DNA from: Clostridia bacterium | Lineage (GTDB): Bacteria; Bacillota; Clostridia; Oscillospirales; CAG-272 | DNA length: 33,851 nucleotides | Reading direction: 5' to 3' | Assembly: GCA_017463485.1 (NCBI GenBank) | Contig: JAFTPD010000018.1 | Span: 1-33,851 of the forward strand | Shown here: positions 8,056 through 17,712 of the stretch, one piece after another | Numbering within the stretch: the stretch's first letter is position 1 | How the letters are laid out: each line of letters begins with the position of its first letter | Notes under the pieces: generated by a model | Databases searched by the model: none | The model's input: the letters and a program-made list of their open reading frames with translations, nothing else | What the model was told of the DNA's origin: nothing | Made by a program: the position numbers and the translations under genes

Positions 8056-8949
8056 ATGTTATTTTTTGAGATACTCAAGGCTATCCTGTACGGAATAATC
8101 GAGGGCATCACCGAGTGGCTGCCCGTCAGCTCTACGGGACATCTGATACTGCTTGGCGAATGGCTGCCCTTCACCTTTACGGACAACGCCGAGCTTATGG
8201 CGGAATTTTCCGAAATGTTTGAGGTGGTCATTCAGCTTGGGGCTATTCTTGCGGTGATAATAATGTTCTGGGGCAAGCTTTGTCCTTTTGGAAAAAATAA
8301 GACTCCGGAGCAAAAGAGCCGCACATGGCGGTTGTGGCTTCGAGTCGTGATAGCGAGTATTCCCGCAGCAGTTGTGGGTATACTGTTTGATAAAATACTC
8401 GAAATGGCAAGCGGCAAGGACATCAACGGCTGGCTTTACAACGCCTACGTCGTAGCGGCGGCACTCATAGTTTACGGAATTGCCTTTATCGTAATTGAAA
8501 AATTCAATGCAAAGCGGAACGTACAGCCCTCCGTTGTGGCAGTTGAGGATATAAGCTGTAAAAAGGCATTCGCCGTCGGAGCTTTTCAGGCTCTTTCCAT
8601 AGTTCCCGGTACTTCTCGCTCCGGCTCTACCATTCTCGGCTCGATGTTTTTGGGACTTTCCCGCACCGCGGCAGCAGAGTTTTCCTTCTTCATGGCGATA
8701 CCTGCTATGGTTGGCGCGTCGGGCATAAAAGCGCTTGGATTTGTTAAATACGTCGCCGAGTCCTCCGTTACCGTTCCCGCTGAAGCGTGGATAATTCTTG
8801 CGGTTGCGTCGGTGGTATCCTTTGCGGTATCCATGGCAGCTATCAAGTTCCTTATGGACTTTGTAAAGCGTCACAGCTTTGCTTCCTTCGGAGTATACAG
8901 AATAATCCTCGGCGCGTTGGTTATCGCGTATTTTCTGTTCGTTAAATAA
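8056..8949 (+). CDS. uppP: Undecaprenyl-diphosphatase UppP/BacA
   Basis: The 297-residue polytopic membrane protein carries both signature regions: GIIEGITEWLPVSSTGHLIL near the N-terminus (catalytic Glu/Ser/His cluster) and PGTSRSGSTILGS in the second half (catalytic Arg). UppP removes a phosphate from undecaprenyl diphosphate, recycling the lipid carrier for peptidoglycan and teichoic acid synthesis, and its level affects bacitracin tolerance. RBS AAAGGAG precedes the ATG. It sits between the TrhP-like gene and the toprim gene in one operon. Confidence 0.96.
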   Translation: MLFFEILKAILYGIIEGITEWLPVSSTGHLILLGEWLPFTFTDNAELMAEFSEMFEVVIQLGAILAVIIMFWGKLCPFGKNKTPEQKSRTWRLWLRVVIASIPAAVVGILFDKILEMASGKDINGWLYNAYVVAAALIVYGIAFIVIEKFNAKRNVQPSVVAVEDISCKKAFAVGAFQALSIVPGTSRSGSTILGSMFLGLSRTAAAEFSFFMAIPAMVGASGIKALGFVKYVAESSVTVPAEAWIILAVASVVSFAVSMAAIKFLMDFVKRHSFASFGVYRIILGALVIAYFLFVK

Positions 8950-8951
8950 TT

Positions 8952-9554
8952 ATGGACAACGGCAAGCTGACGCTGGCTTATCCTGTTATCGTTGAAGGAA
9001 AATACGACAAGATAAGACTTTCAAATATTATTGATACGCAAATAATCGTCACCGACGGCTTCGGCATATTCAAAAAGGCGGAAAAGCAACAGCTCCTCCG
9101 CAAAATATGCGAAAAGTCCCCCGTCATCCTGCTTTGCGACAGCGACGGCGGCGGAAAGATAATCCGCTCGCATCTGACGGGCATGCTTCCTCGCGACAGA
9201 GTGATACAGCTCTACATTCCACAGATAAGGGGCAAGGAAAAGCGCAAGAGCGCACCCTCGGCGGCGGGGCTGCTTGGGGTTGAGGGCATGGACGATTCCC
9301 TTCTCCGTAAACTGTTTTTGCCCTATACGACGGAAAATATCGGCTCGTCATCCTCGCGTACAGAAAATTCTCTGACCTTGGCAGAGCTGTACGAGCACGG
9401 CCTTGCGGGAAGAGATAACAGCCAAGGTATGCGCGACGAGCTGTGCGCGTCACTCGGACTGCCCTCAGGTATGTCGGCAAAGGCGCTGCTTGAAGCTTTG
9501 CGCCTGCTTTTGACTCACGAGGAGTATCTTTGCGCGGTTGGCAAAAAATATTAA
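8952..9554 (+). CDS. Toprim-domain protein, RNase M5-like (DUF4093 type)
   Basis: The 200-residue protein opens with a toprim core: PVIVEGKYDKIRL (catalytic Glu) and VILLCDSDGGG (the DxD metal pair). RNase M5 has this fold and matures 5S rRNA, but here the C-terminal half resembles the clostridial DUF4093 variant rather than the Bacillus enzyme, so rRNA processing is probable but not certain. Its ATG begins 2 nt after the uppP stop with no obvious SD, suggesting translational coupling. Confidence 0.75.
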   Translation: MDNGKLTLAYPVIVEGKYDKIRLSNIIDTQIIVTDGFGIFKKAEKQQLLRKICEKSPVILLCDSDGGGKIIRSHLTGMLPRDRVIQLYIPQIRGKEKRKSAPSAAGLLGVEGMDDSLLRKLFLPYTTENIGSSSSRTENSLTLAELYEHGLAGRDNSQGMRDELCASLGLPSGMSAKALLEALRLLLTHEEYLCAVGKKY

Positions 9555-9582
9555 TTTTTTTGATTTGATATGGCAAAAACCC

Positions 9583-9611
9583 TTGACTTTATGGGAATAT
9601 AATAGTATAAT
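9583..9611 (+). promoter_or_regulatory. Sigma-A promoter for pfkA
   Basis: TTGACT (9583-9588), a 17 bp spacer and TATAAT (9606-9611), with a leader of about 80 nt before the pfkA start. Confidence 0.8.
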
Positions 9612-9620
9612 GTAGTTTCA

Positions 9621-9674
9621 CGGACAACAAAATTCGACGCTTGTCCGTCTGAATATGCAAACAGCCCGCGGGCT
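9621..9674 (+). promoter_or_regulatory. Two hairpins in the pfkA leader
   Basis: The 5' leader can form CGGACAA/TTGTCCG (9621-9627 with 9641-9647) right at its start and a palindrome AGCCCGCGGGCT (9663-9674) before the RBS. They may stabilise the mRNA or mark an operator; no known riboswitch is recognised. Confidence 0.35.
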
Positions 9675-9698
9675 TTACGCGATACGGAGGAAAAATAT

Positions 9699-10811
9699 AT
9701 GGCAAAGTTTAAAAAAATAGGTATTCTTACGTCGGGCGGCGACGCTCCAGGAATGAACGCGGCTATCCGCGCGGTGACAAGACACGCGCTCAGCCAGGGC
9801 ATTGAGGTCGTCGGAGTTATCGGCGGTTACGCAGGCTTGCTCGGCGCGGCTACCGAAACGGACAAGGACGTAATTGCCGAAAAATATCTGCGCCCCCTGA
9901 AATCGGGAAGCGTATCCAAAACTATCACTCTTGGCGGCACTATGCTGTATTCCAGCCGTTGCCCCGAGTTTAAGACCAAGGAAGGTATGGATCTCGCGCT
10001 CAAGACCTGCCACGAGCAGAACATTGACGCTATCGTAGCTATCGGCGGCGACGGTACGTTCCGCGGCGCTACCGACCTTACCAATCACGGTATTCCTTCT
10101 ATCGGTATTCCCGCAACTATTGACAACGACATTACCGCAACCGACCACACGATCGGCTTTGACACGGCACTCAACACCTGCCTGTCCATGTTCGACTATC
10201 TGCGCGACACCTCAGAATCTCACGCGAGATGTATAGTTACCGAGGTTATGGGTAACGGATGCGGATATCTCGCGCTGTACGCAGGAATTGCAGCAGGCGC
10301 TGTAACCATCGCTATCCCCGAAATACCTTACGATTACGAATACGGTCTTAACAAGATCCGCGACGCCCGTGCAAAGGGCAAGCGAGGCATGATAGCTGTT
10401 TGCTGTGAAAAGATGGCAAAGGAAGGCGAGGAAAACGTTGCCGAGCATCTTACAAAGTTGATTTCAAGCGAAACGGGCGTTGACTCCCGATTCAATCGCC
10501 TCGGTCATATCGTAAGAGGTGGAATCCCCACCCTTCGCGACCGTTTGGTAGCATCCCAGATGGGAGTTGGTGCGGTTTCCCTTTTGCTTGAAGGAAAGAG
10601 CAATCTCGTTATGTGTCTGCGCGACAACAGAGTAACGCACACGGATATTAATTTTGCTCTCGTGCTTGACAGAATGTATAAGAACAAGCTGAAGGACGGC
10701 GACCTTGAGCCCTTTACTGCGGCACAGGTCGAGGAAATGAAGCTGCGTTGCACCCGCCGCGCAGAAAACATCCGCGAGCTTTACGAAATTTCCAAGAGTA
10801 TTTGTTACTGA
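9699..10811 (+). CDS. pfkA: ATP-dependent 6-phosphofructokinase
   Basis: The 370-residue enzyme phosphorylates fructose 6-phosphate in glycolysis. Visible motifs are GILTSGGDAPGMNAAIRA (phosphate loop), AIGGDGTFRGA (Gly in place of the Asp that marks PPi-dependent enzymes, favouring ATP), IPATIDNDI with the catalytic Asp, and LGHIVRGGIPTLRDR (substrate and effector contacts). It is about 50 residues longer than the 320-residue Bacillus/E. coli type, as in the longer clostridial group. RBS CGGAGG precedes the ATG. It is monocistronic, with its own promoter and terminator. Confidence 0.95.
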   Translation: MAKFKKIGILTSGGDAPGMNAAIRAVTRHALSQGIEVVGVIGGYAGLLGAATETDKDVIAEKYLRPLKSGSVSKTITLGGTMLYSSRCPEFKTKEGMDLALKTCHEQNIDAIVAIGGDGTFRGATDLTNHGIPSIGIPATIDNDITATDHTIGFDTALNTCLSMFDYLRDTSESHARCIVTEVMGNGCGYLALYAGIAAGAVTIAIPEIPYDYEYGLNKIRDARAKGKRGMIAVCCEKMAKEGEENVAEHLTKLISSETGVDSRFNRLGHIVRGGIPTLRDRLVASQMGVGAVSLLLEGKSNLVMCLRDNRVTHTDINFALVLDRMYKNKLKDGDLEPFTAAQVEEMKLRCTRRAENIRELYEISKSICY

Positions 10812-10824
10812 TTATAAAAAATTT

Positions 10825-10860
10825 AAAGGGGCTGTATTTCTAATGTAATATAGCCCCTTT
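10825..10860 (+). terminator. Terminator after pfkA
   Basis: A stem AAAGGGGCT/AGCCCCTTT (10825-10833 with 10852-10860), extended by an inner A-T pairing, follows the stop by 14 nt. Confidence 0.65.
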
Positions 10861-10930
10861 GTCTTTGGGATATTGTTTTGTGTTACTCCTATATCGACAG
10901 AAAGTGCACAAATATTGTAATTATTTTTCT

Positions 10931-11475
10931 GTTACTTCTGCCCGTGTCGGCAGAAGTAACCAAGAACGCCAATTAAGGGAGAAAACCCACGGTTTTCTCC
11001 CTTAATAAACCCTCATTCCTAAACGCGCCGCCTTGCCGCAAGTATGCGGGCAAGGCGTGATTGCGCGCCAAGGTTACAGAACACCCGTAGCGCCAAGTTC
11101 CCGTCGGAGCGACGGCAACTTGGTCGGGCGGAGAACGCCTTGAGCGGGTGGTTGTTTTGAAACCATAGGAGATTTAAAAATTAAAAGTAACGAGAAAAAT
11201 TTCAAATCTCTTTTGGCGTTGTTCCCCCGATAAACTACCGCTACATCAAGCGTGTCTGATCTCCAATTTGCGACCTTTCGGTATAATTTGTAAGAGCGTT
11301 TTCAAGATGGCTCTCTGCGTGATAACTAAGCCCCAAGGTGGGGGGGATTCCAAAGGGAGGGAGGAATTGAGGCGGCAGACCTCAAATTTGAGCTTGCTGA
11401 AAATTTGAGGTCAACAACTCATCCTCCCTCCCTTTGGTCTCCTTTTGGTTACTTTTCGGAGAAGCGAAAAGTAAC
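10931..11475. repeat. Gene-free block of nested inverted repeats, MITE-like
   Basis: I see no credible gene in the roughly 730 bp between pfkA and the flavodoxin gene. The block is bounded by two related GTTACTT hairpins: 10931-10942/10949-10960 (12 bp) and 11448-11458/11465-11475 (11 bp). Inside are a 16 bp inverted repeat (11350-11365 with 11422-11437), a nested 12 bp one (11378-11389 with 11401-11412) and a CCAAGTT...AACTTGG hairpin near 11093-11123. The symmetry suggests a non-autonomous mobile element or a large structured RNA; no transposase is present. Confidence 0.5.
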
Positions 11476-11495
11476 ATAACACATTTAAAACGGAG

Positions 11496-11520
11496 ATCCC
11501 CCGACAGCACGTCGGGGGAT
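11496..11520. terminator. GC-rich hairpin at the 3' side of the flavodoxin gene
   Basis: ATCCCCCGAC/GTCGGGGGAT with a 5 nt loop lies 17 bp past the flavodoxin stop. The reverse-strand T-tract (CCGTTTTAAA) is weak, so termination is likely but not ideal. Confidence 0.5.
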
Positions 11521-11537
11521 TTAATATTATAAAATCT

Positions 11538-12116
11538 TTACGCGCCGCCGTTTATCACGTCTGCCAATTTCGCCGCGAACTGACCGATATCCGATTCGTT
11601 TAACGTCGGCAATGCCACTCCCACTTCACCGTCGCCGTTCTCGCCGCCGTACAGGATCTTATTTCTCATCATACGCACGAATATCCTTTCGAGCCCGCGT
11701 GTGCGCTCACGGCTGAGCTCGCCGCCAAAGCAGATGACCGAAAGCTCTCCGTCCCGTATTGCGCGCGGTATTTTCGCCACGTACTCTCTCATTCTTTCTG
11801 GATGACCGCAGCAGATAAATCCGCCAAGTAAAACGTCGGGGCAAGCGCCGTCGTCCTTCGCCTCCTGCGCCGTGCAAAACGCTTCAAGCGCCAGATTATC
11901 AAGCGAGCCCATTCGCACAGAGCCACCGATAATAACGGCGTCGTATACTCTCAGCTCCGCTCTTGACGGAACACCCTCATATATCATATCCTTCAGCGTA
12001 ACGTCAAAGCGGGTAAGCTTTGACGCAAGCAGCTGTGCCGCCTTCATGCAAGTCCCCGTTTTTCCGCCGCAAGCAATAAGAATTTTCGCCGTTTCTTTTC
12101 TTTTGTTCGTCTGCAT
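11538..12116 (-). CDS. Flavodoxin-domain protein
   Basis: The 192-residue protein has an N-terminal FMN phosphate-loop-like segment (ILIACGGKTGTCMKAAQLLASKL) and the flavodoxin-type strand AVIIGGSVRMGSL, resembling the flavodoxin_5 group that includes HemG-type protoporphyrinogen oxidases. The C-terminal part (RIFVRMMRNKILYGGENGD) is less conserved. It probably transfers electrons with FMN in the cytosol; the partner is unknown. The first residue of the classic T/S-rich loop is Gly, so cofactor affinity is uncertain. SD GAGG is 7 nt before ATG. Confidence 0.72.
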   Translation of the reverse strand: MQTNKRKETAKILIACGGKTGTCMKAAQLLASKLTRFDVTLKDMIYEGVPSRAELRVYDAVIIGGSVRMGSLDNLALEAFCTAQEAKDDGACPDVLLGGFICCGHPERMREYVAKIPRAIRDGELSVICFGGELSRERTRGLERIFVRMMRNKILYGGENGDGEVGVALPTLNESDIGQFAAKLADVINGGA

Positions 12117-12145
12117 ACGCCATCCTCGTTTTTTAAGTATACTTT

Positions 12146-12174
12146 ATTATAACTCCGTTTTACCGTTATGTCAA
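12146..12174 (-). promoter_or_regulatory. Sigma-A promoter for the flavodoxin gene
   Basis: Reverse-strand TTGACA (12174-12169), a 17 bp spacer and TATAAT (12151-12146), abutting the hpf downstream palindrome. Confidence 0.75.
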
Positions 12175-12200
12175 GAGGTCGGCTGATATCAGCCGACCTC
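12175..12200 (-). terminator. Perfect 26 bp palindrome after hpf
   Basis: GAGGTCGGCTGAT is followed by its exact reverse complement, 7 bp past the hpf stop. There is no T-tract after it in the hpf direction, and the next bases form the -35 box of the flavodoxin promoter. It may terminate hpf weakly or act as an operator. Confidence 0.5.
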
Positions 12201-12207
12201 TCGGATA

Positions 12208-12747
12208 TTATTTTTCTGGCTCGATAAGTCCATAAGTGCCATCATGCCGCTTGTATACCACGCAGGTATCTCCCGACACTATATCGTTGAAAACGTAGAA
12301 CTCGTGGTCAAGCAGATTCATCTGCATCACCGCTTCCTCGGGCGACATGGGACGGAATTCAAATTTCTTGGTGCGGATGATGATATCCTCGTCCTCCTCC
12401 ATATCCTCTGCGAAATAATATCCGTCATACGCTCCTTTATCGTCAAACGCCCCCTCACGCAGCTTGCGAGCAAGCTTTGTTTTATTCTTGCGGATCTGGC
12501 GTTCCATCATATCAATTGATCTGTCAAGCGCCTCTCTGAAGCTGTCCGCTCCAATCTCGCAACGGAAAATCGTACCGTCGTTGTTGACGGTAAGCTCCAG
12601 GGTGGAGGTGTTTCTCTTTCGGCTGAGCGTGACCTGAGCCTCTGCCTCGGACTTGAAGTACTTATCCAGCTTTTCAAGCTTGGTGTAAATAAGCTTCTTG
12701 GTGTCCTCGTACACGTTCATCTGTCTGCCGATAATGTTAATCTTCAT
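12208..12747 (-). CDS. hpf: Ribosome hibernation-promoting factor, long form
   Basis: The 179-residue protein has the N-terminal S30AE/RaiA domain (INIIGRQMNVYEDTKKLIYTKLEKLDKYF ... REALDRSIDMMERQIRKNKTKL) and the C-terminal dimerisation domain (RTKKFEFRPMSPEEAVMQMNLLDHEFYVFND ... VVYKRHDGTYGLIEP). Long-form HPF joins two 70S ribosomes into inactive 100S dimers in stationary phase. I chose the ATG at 12747 because GGAGGAAAAAGT lies directly before it; an upstream in-frame ATG at 12780 has no such site. Confidence 0.95.
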   Translation of the reverse strand: MKINIIGRQMNVYEDTKKLIYTKLEKLDKYFKSEAEAQVTLSRKRNTSTLELTVNNDGTIFRCEIGADSFREALDRSIDMMERQIRKNKTKLARKLREGAFDDKGAYDGYYFAEDMEEDEDIIIRTKKFEFRPMSPEEAVMQMNLLDHEFYVFNDIVSGDTCVVYKRHDGTYGLIEPEK

Positions 12748-12815
12748 ACTTTTTCCTCCTTCGTTTGAGTGTATCGCCAATGTGCGGCGGAGGGATACTG
12801 CCTCCTCGCATATTT

Positions 12816-12844
12816 ATTTTACCACATTATTATCAATTTGTAAA
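12816..12844 (-). promoter_or_regulatory. Promoter for hpf
   Basis: Reverse-strand TTTACA (12844-12839), a 17 bp spacer and TAAAAT (12821-12816), about 70 nt before the hpf start. Confidence 0.6.
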
Positions 12845-12916
12845 GTATATTTATCTAATAAAAATTATTTTTGTGAAAAATCACCAAAAGCAAGATTGGA
12901 AATATGACCGTCGTAA

Positions 12917-14995
<2,079 letters not shown>

Positions 14996-15562
14996 TCACG
15001 CAAGCCCAGTGTATTCCACAATGCCACGGTATACGCCATCGGCGAACAACTCGGGCGAGTTGTTCATAAGCGCGCTGTCGGTGGGACTGGTGATAAAACC
15101 AAGCTCCACAAGCACTGCTGGCATAGCAGTCCTTTTGAGCACATAAAGACTTGGCCGCACCTTCATCCCGCGGTCTGCAAGTCCCGTTACATCGCTTATT
15201 CCCTCTACGATATCCTCGCCAAGCTCGAAAGCGGGCGTGCCTCGAGCATAGGCAAACGCCTCCGTTCCCGACGCGCTTGGATTATCCGAAGCGTTGGTGT
15301 GCAAACTGATAAAATAATCTGCGCCCCACGAATTTGCGTCATCCACGCGACGGCGAAGGCTTGTGGAATTGGACGTTCCAAGCACAACGTCGGCTGTCGG
15401 ACGCGACAGGCGCACGTCGTAGTTTCCGCTTCTGCGCAAAAGCTGTGCAAGCTCTATTCCTATCCGATAGACTATATCCTGCTCGCGCAGACCGTTTCCC
15501 TCCGCGCCCGCGTTGGGATTCTGTGGGTTATGACCCTGATCTATGTATATCTTTATTGCCAT
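14996..15562 (-). CDS. N-acetylmuramoyl-L-alanine amidase, Amidase_3 type
   Basis: The 188-residue protein is a stand-alone zinc amidase catalytic domain: H11 in IDQGH, E27 in LREQD, H88 in SLHTNAS and catalytic E153 in VELGF match the metal and catalytic positions of Amidase_3 (LytC/CwlD/AmiC). It cleaves the bond between N-acetylmuramic acid and L-alanine in peptidoglycan. It lacks a signal peptide, transmembrane segment or cell-wall-binding repeats, so it may need lysis, a holin or non-classical export. GGAGGG precedes the ATG. It converges on ligA with no gap and is divergent from rsmI. Confidence 0.92.
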   Translation of the reverse strand: MAIKIYIDQGHNPQNPNAGAEGNGLREQDIVYRIGIELAQLLRRSGNYDVRLSRPTADVVLGTSNSTSLRRRVDDANSWGADYFISLHTNASDNPSASGTEAFAYARGTPAFELGEDIVEGISDVTGLADRGMKVRPSLYVLKRTAMPAVLVELGFITSPTDSALMNNSPELFADGVYRGIVEYTGLA

Positions 15563-15642
15563 GTCTTCCCTCCTCCGTATCTCTCACGACAGATTATGCA
15601 AAACGGAGCGCTGGGGTGCAAATTCACTTTACAGGAGAAAAA

Positions 15643-16542
15643 ATGAGTTCGGTCAAAAACAAAAGCGCCGCCGACATGGGCGACGCGCAAGAAAAAAACA
15701 AGGTGGTCGGAAAAACTCTGTACCTTGTCGCAACCCCTATCGGCAACCTTGCAGATCTGTCCGCGCGGGCGATCAAGGTGCTGTCCGAGGTAGACTTCAT
15801 AGCGGCGGAGGACACGCGGAATTCCCTTCACCTGCTTCAATATTTTGGAATATCCAAGCCGCTCGTGTCCTACTTTGAGCACAACAAGCGGGAGCGCGGC
15901 TGTCAGATCGCCGATAGGCTGGAGAGCGGCGAGAGCTGTGCGCTTATCACCGACGCAGGTACTCCCGCAATATCCGATCCCGGCGAGGACCTCGTGGCTC
16001 TGTGCGCCGAACGCGGTATCAACGTCACGTCAATTCCCGGATGCTCTGCAGGAATTACCGCGCTTACACTGTCGGGACTGCCTACGGGCAGATTTACCTT
16101 TGAAGGCTTTTTGTCCGTCAATAAAGCAGACCGCCGCCGACATCTCGACGAGCTGAAAAACGAAAAGCGGACAATGATATTTCACGAAGCACCGCACAAG
16201 CTGTGCGCAACCCTTGACGATTTTGCAAAAGCCTTTGGCGGTGAGCGGCGTATTTCGCTCTGCCGTGAGCTGACAAAGCTCAACGAGGAGGTGCTGCGTC
16301 TGACGCTTGCCGAGGCGGTGGAGTATTATAAGGATCATAGTCCGCGCGGCGAGTACGTCCTTGTGTTGGCGGGCGCAGCGGATAACGCGAGCACTGATGA
16401 GTTTTGGGCGGAAATGAGTATCCCCGAGCACGTTGAGCATTACGTAAACACGGGACTTTCCAAAATGGACGCCATCAAAGCCGCCGCCCGCGACCGCGGC
16501 GTGCCGAAAAACACGGTGTATAAAGAAATGGTTGATACATAG
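15643..16542 (+). CDS. rsmI: 16S rRNA 2'-O-ribose C1402 methyltransferase RsmI
   Basis: The 299-residue tetrapyrrole-methylase-fold enzyme shows LYLVATPIGNLADLSARA, AEDTRNSLHLLQYFGI, LITDAGTPAISDPGEDLV, SIPGCSAGITALTLSGLPTGRFTFEGFL and FHEAPHKL, all diagnostic of RsmI (YraL). It methylates C1402 of 16S rRNA in the ribosomal P site. The ATG at 15643 follows AGGAG by 6 nt; the upstream open frame overlaps the divergent amidase and is not coding. A short N-terminal extension of about 20 residues (KNKSAADMGDAQEKNK) precedes the conserved domain. Confidence 0.95.
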   Translation: MSSVKNKSAADMGDAQEKNKVVGKTLYLVATPIGNLADLSARAIKVLSEVDFIAAEDTRNSLHLLQYFGISKPLVSYFEHNKRERGCQIADRLESGESCALITDAGTPAISDPGEDLVALCAERGINVTSIPGCSAGITALTLSGLPTGRFTFEGFLSVNKADRRRHLDELKNEKRTMIFHEAPHKLCATLDDFAKAFGGERRISLCRELTKLNEEVLRLTLAEAVEYYKDHSPRGEYVLVLAGAADNASTDEFWAEMSIPEHVEHYVNTGLSKMDAIKAAARDRGVPKNTVYKEMVDT

Positions 16543-16582
16543 TCAAAAAGTGGCTGTCGCATTTGCGACAGCCACTTTTTGA
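16543..16582. terminator. Bidirectional terminator between rsmI and membrane protein gene
   Basis: A perfect 18 bp stem (16543-16560 with 16565-16582) with 4 nt loop ends in AAAAA/TTTTT on both sides and directly touches both stop codons. Confidence 0.88.
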
Positions 16583-16936
16583 TCATTCTGCCTTTTCCTC
16601 CTCTGCGGGAGCTTCCTCAACAGTCTCGGCGGATGCTTCGGCTGCAGGAGCTTCCCCAGCAGGAGCTTCCTCGTCGAGCGTTATCTCAACGTCGTCCTCA
16701 ACCTCTTTGTTAGCGTTTTCATCAATGCCCAGCTTGTCGGAAACCTTGTGCTTGACCTTGCGCCACCAAATCAGCAGGAACGCACCACAAGCAACTACGA
16801 TACCGCCGATGGCGCTTGCAGCAGTGGTTACTACGGCAGGATCGATATATGCGGCAGACGCATTGACAGCAAAAAGCATAAAGGAGCAAACCGTAACACT
16901 TACGGCAAGTATAAGCTTTGAAAAGTTCTTTTTCAT
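16583..16936 (-). CDS. Small exported membrane protein with acidic tail
   Basis: The 117-residue product has an N-terminal signal peptide (KLILAVSVTVCSFMLFAVNASA), a mature start AYIDPAVV, one transmembrane helix (AIGGIVVACGAFLLIWW), a short basic stretch (RKVKHKV) and an Ala/Glu/Pro-rich acidic tail of about 45 residues. The AYIDP-plus-helix layout is common in small clostridial membrane proteins near cell-envelope genes, but no function is established. I chose the ATG at 16936 since GGAGG lies 5 nt before it. Confidence 0.7.
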   Translation of the reverse strand: MKKNFSKLILAVSVTVCSFMLFAVNASAAYIDPAVVTTAASAIGGIVVACGAFLLIWWRKVKHKVSDKLGIDENANKEVEDDVEITLDEEAPAGEAPAAEASAETVEEAPAEEEKAE

Positions 16937-17057
16937 AATATCCTCCAAAAAACTTGATGTATACAGTAAATATTATAACCCGAGGAAGCGTTTTTGTCAA
17001 TCCCCTTTGCACTGTAAAAAAAATATATTTTTCTTAAAACTTTTTTTCAAAAACCTC

Positions 17058-17086
17058 TTGACAAATTCAACCTTATCGTGTATAAT
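17058..17086 (+). promoter_or_regulatory. Consensus promoter for tRNA-Leu(GAG)
   Basis: TTGACA (17058-17063), a 17 bp spacer and TATAAT (17081-17086), 30 nt before the tRNA. Confidence 0.85.
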
Positions 17087-17116
17087 ATCATACGTTGCGA
17101 CAAGCGACACGAATAT

Positions 17117-17201
17117 GCGAGAGTGGCGGAACTGGCAGACGCGCACGTTTGAGGGGCGTGTGGTTTACACCGTACGGGTTCAAGTCCCGTTTCTCGCACC
17201 A
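17117..17201 (+). tRNA. tRNA-Leu (anticodon GAG)
   Basis: Class II tRNA of 85 nt: GCGAGAG at the 5' end pairs with the 3' CTCGC region, anticodon loop TTGAGGG, a long variable arm, GGGTTCAAGTCCC T-arm and encoded CCA. Confidence 0.95.
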
Positions 17202-17240
17202 AGAAAAAACCGAGGCAAAAGCCTCGGTTTTTTCTTGGTG
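17197..17240 (+). terminator. Perfect 20 bp palindromic terminator that includes the tRNA CACCA end
   Basis: Positions 17197-17216 and 17221-17240 are exact reverse complements around an AAAA loop, with GGC/GCC at the tip and T6 in the right arm. The left arm starts within the tRNA (CACCA), so the trailer can pair with the tRNA 3' end. The core (17205-17236) is a good intrinsic terminator. Confidence 0.8.
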
Positions 17241-17263
17241 TGAAACAGGCAACGCAGAAACCG
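17208..17263 (+). repeat. 56 bp direct repeat, copy 1
   Basis: This segment (terminator hairpin plus flank ending GCAGAAACCG) recurs at 17437-17492 with only two differences that I can count. Copy 1 follows the intact tRNA-Leu. Confidence 0.8.
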
Positions 17264-17436
17264 TCCGCCGTTCAGTGGTGCTTCTCTTTTTCAATACCGA
17301 AAAAGCAGGCGGCAAGGTTGCCGTTTTGCCGCAAAGCGCAAACGGTGTCGCTCCGACACCGAGGCAACCTTGGGGCAATAGCGAGCGGAGCGAGTCTTTG
17401 CGGTTCAAGTCCCATTGGCTGAAGCTTTTGATTTTT

Positions 17437-17492
17437 AACCGAGGCAAAAGCCTCGGTTTTTTCTTGGTGCGAAACAGGTAACGCAGAAACCG
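17437..17492 (+). repeat. 56 bp direct repeat, copy 2, with tRNA-like remnant upstream
   Basis: Copy 2 follows GCGGTTCAAGTCCCATTGGC (17400-17419), which looks like the T-arm of a lost tRNA or of another terminator-linked locus. The 17241-17640 interval also holds a REP-like GTCATTCTGAGCGGAGCG segment near 17514. No credible gene is seen from 17241 to 17712. Confidence 0.6.
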
Positions 17493-17627
17493 GACGCAAC
17501 TAAGCTTGCCCGTGTCATTCTGAGCGGAGCGTAGTCGAACTGCAACGCAGCGCGAAGCGGAATCTCGGGCAAGCCACTCGCAGTCCCGATACTGCGCATA
17601 GCCAACGCTGAAATTTTCATTTTCCCC

Positions 17628-17656
17628 TTGATTTTCCGTGGCTTTTGTGCTACAAT
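17628..17656 (+). promoter_or_regulatory. Promoter for the EST-rich lipoprotein
   Basis: TTGATT (17628-17633), a 17 bp spacer and TACAAT (17651-17656), 57 nt upstream of the ATG. Confidence 0.6.
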
Positions 17657-17712
17657 GATTACGGCTACTAAAGAAATTCCATATTGATTTCATTATTGAA
17701 AGGAGAAAAATT

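Noticed and set aside
8059-8874. 271-codon reverse open frame
   Set aside because: Antisense to uppP, which has both catalytic signatures.
17197-17240. Prophage attachment site at tRNA-Leu
   Set aside because: The tRNA end is repeated in inverted, not direct, orientation and no integrase is nearby.
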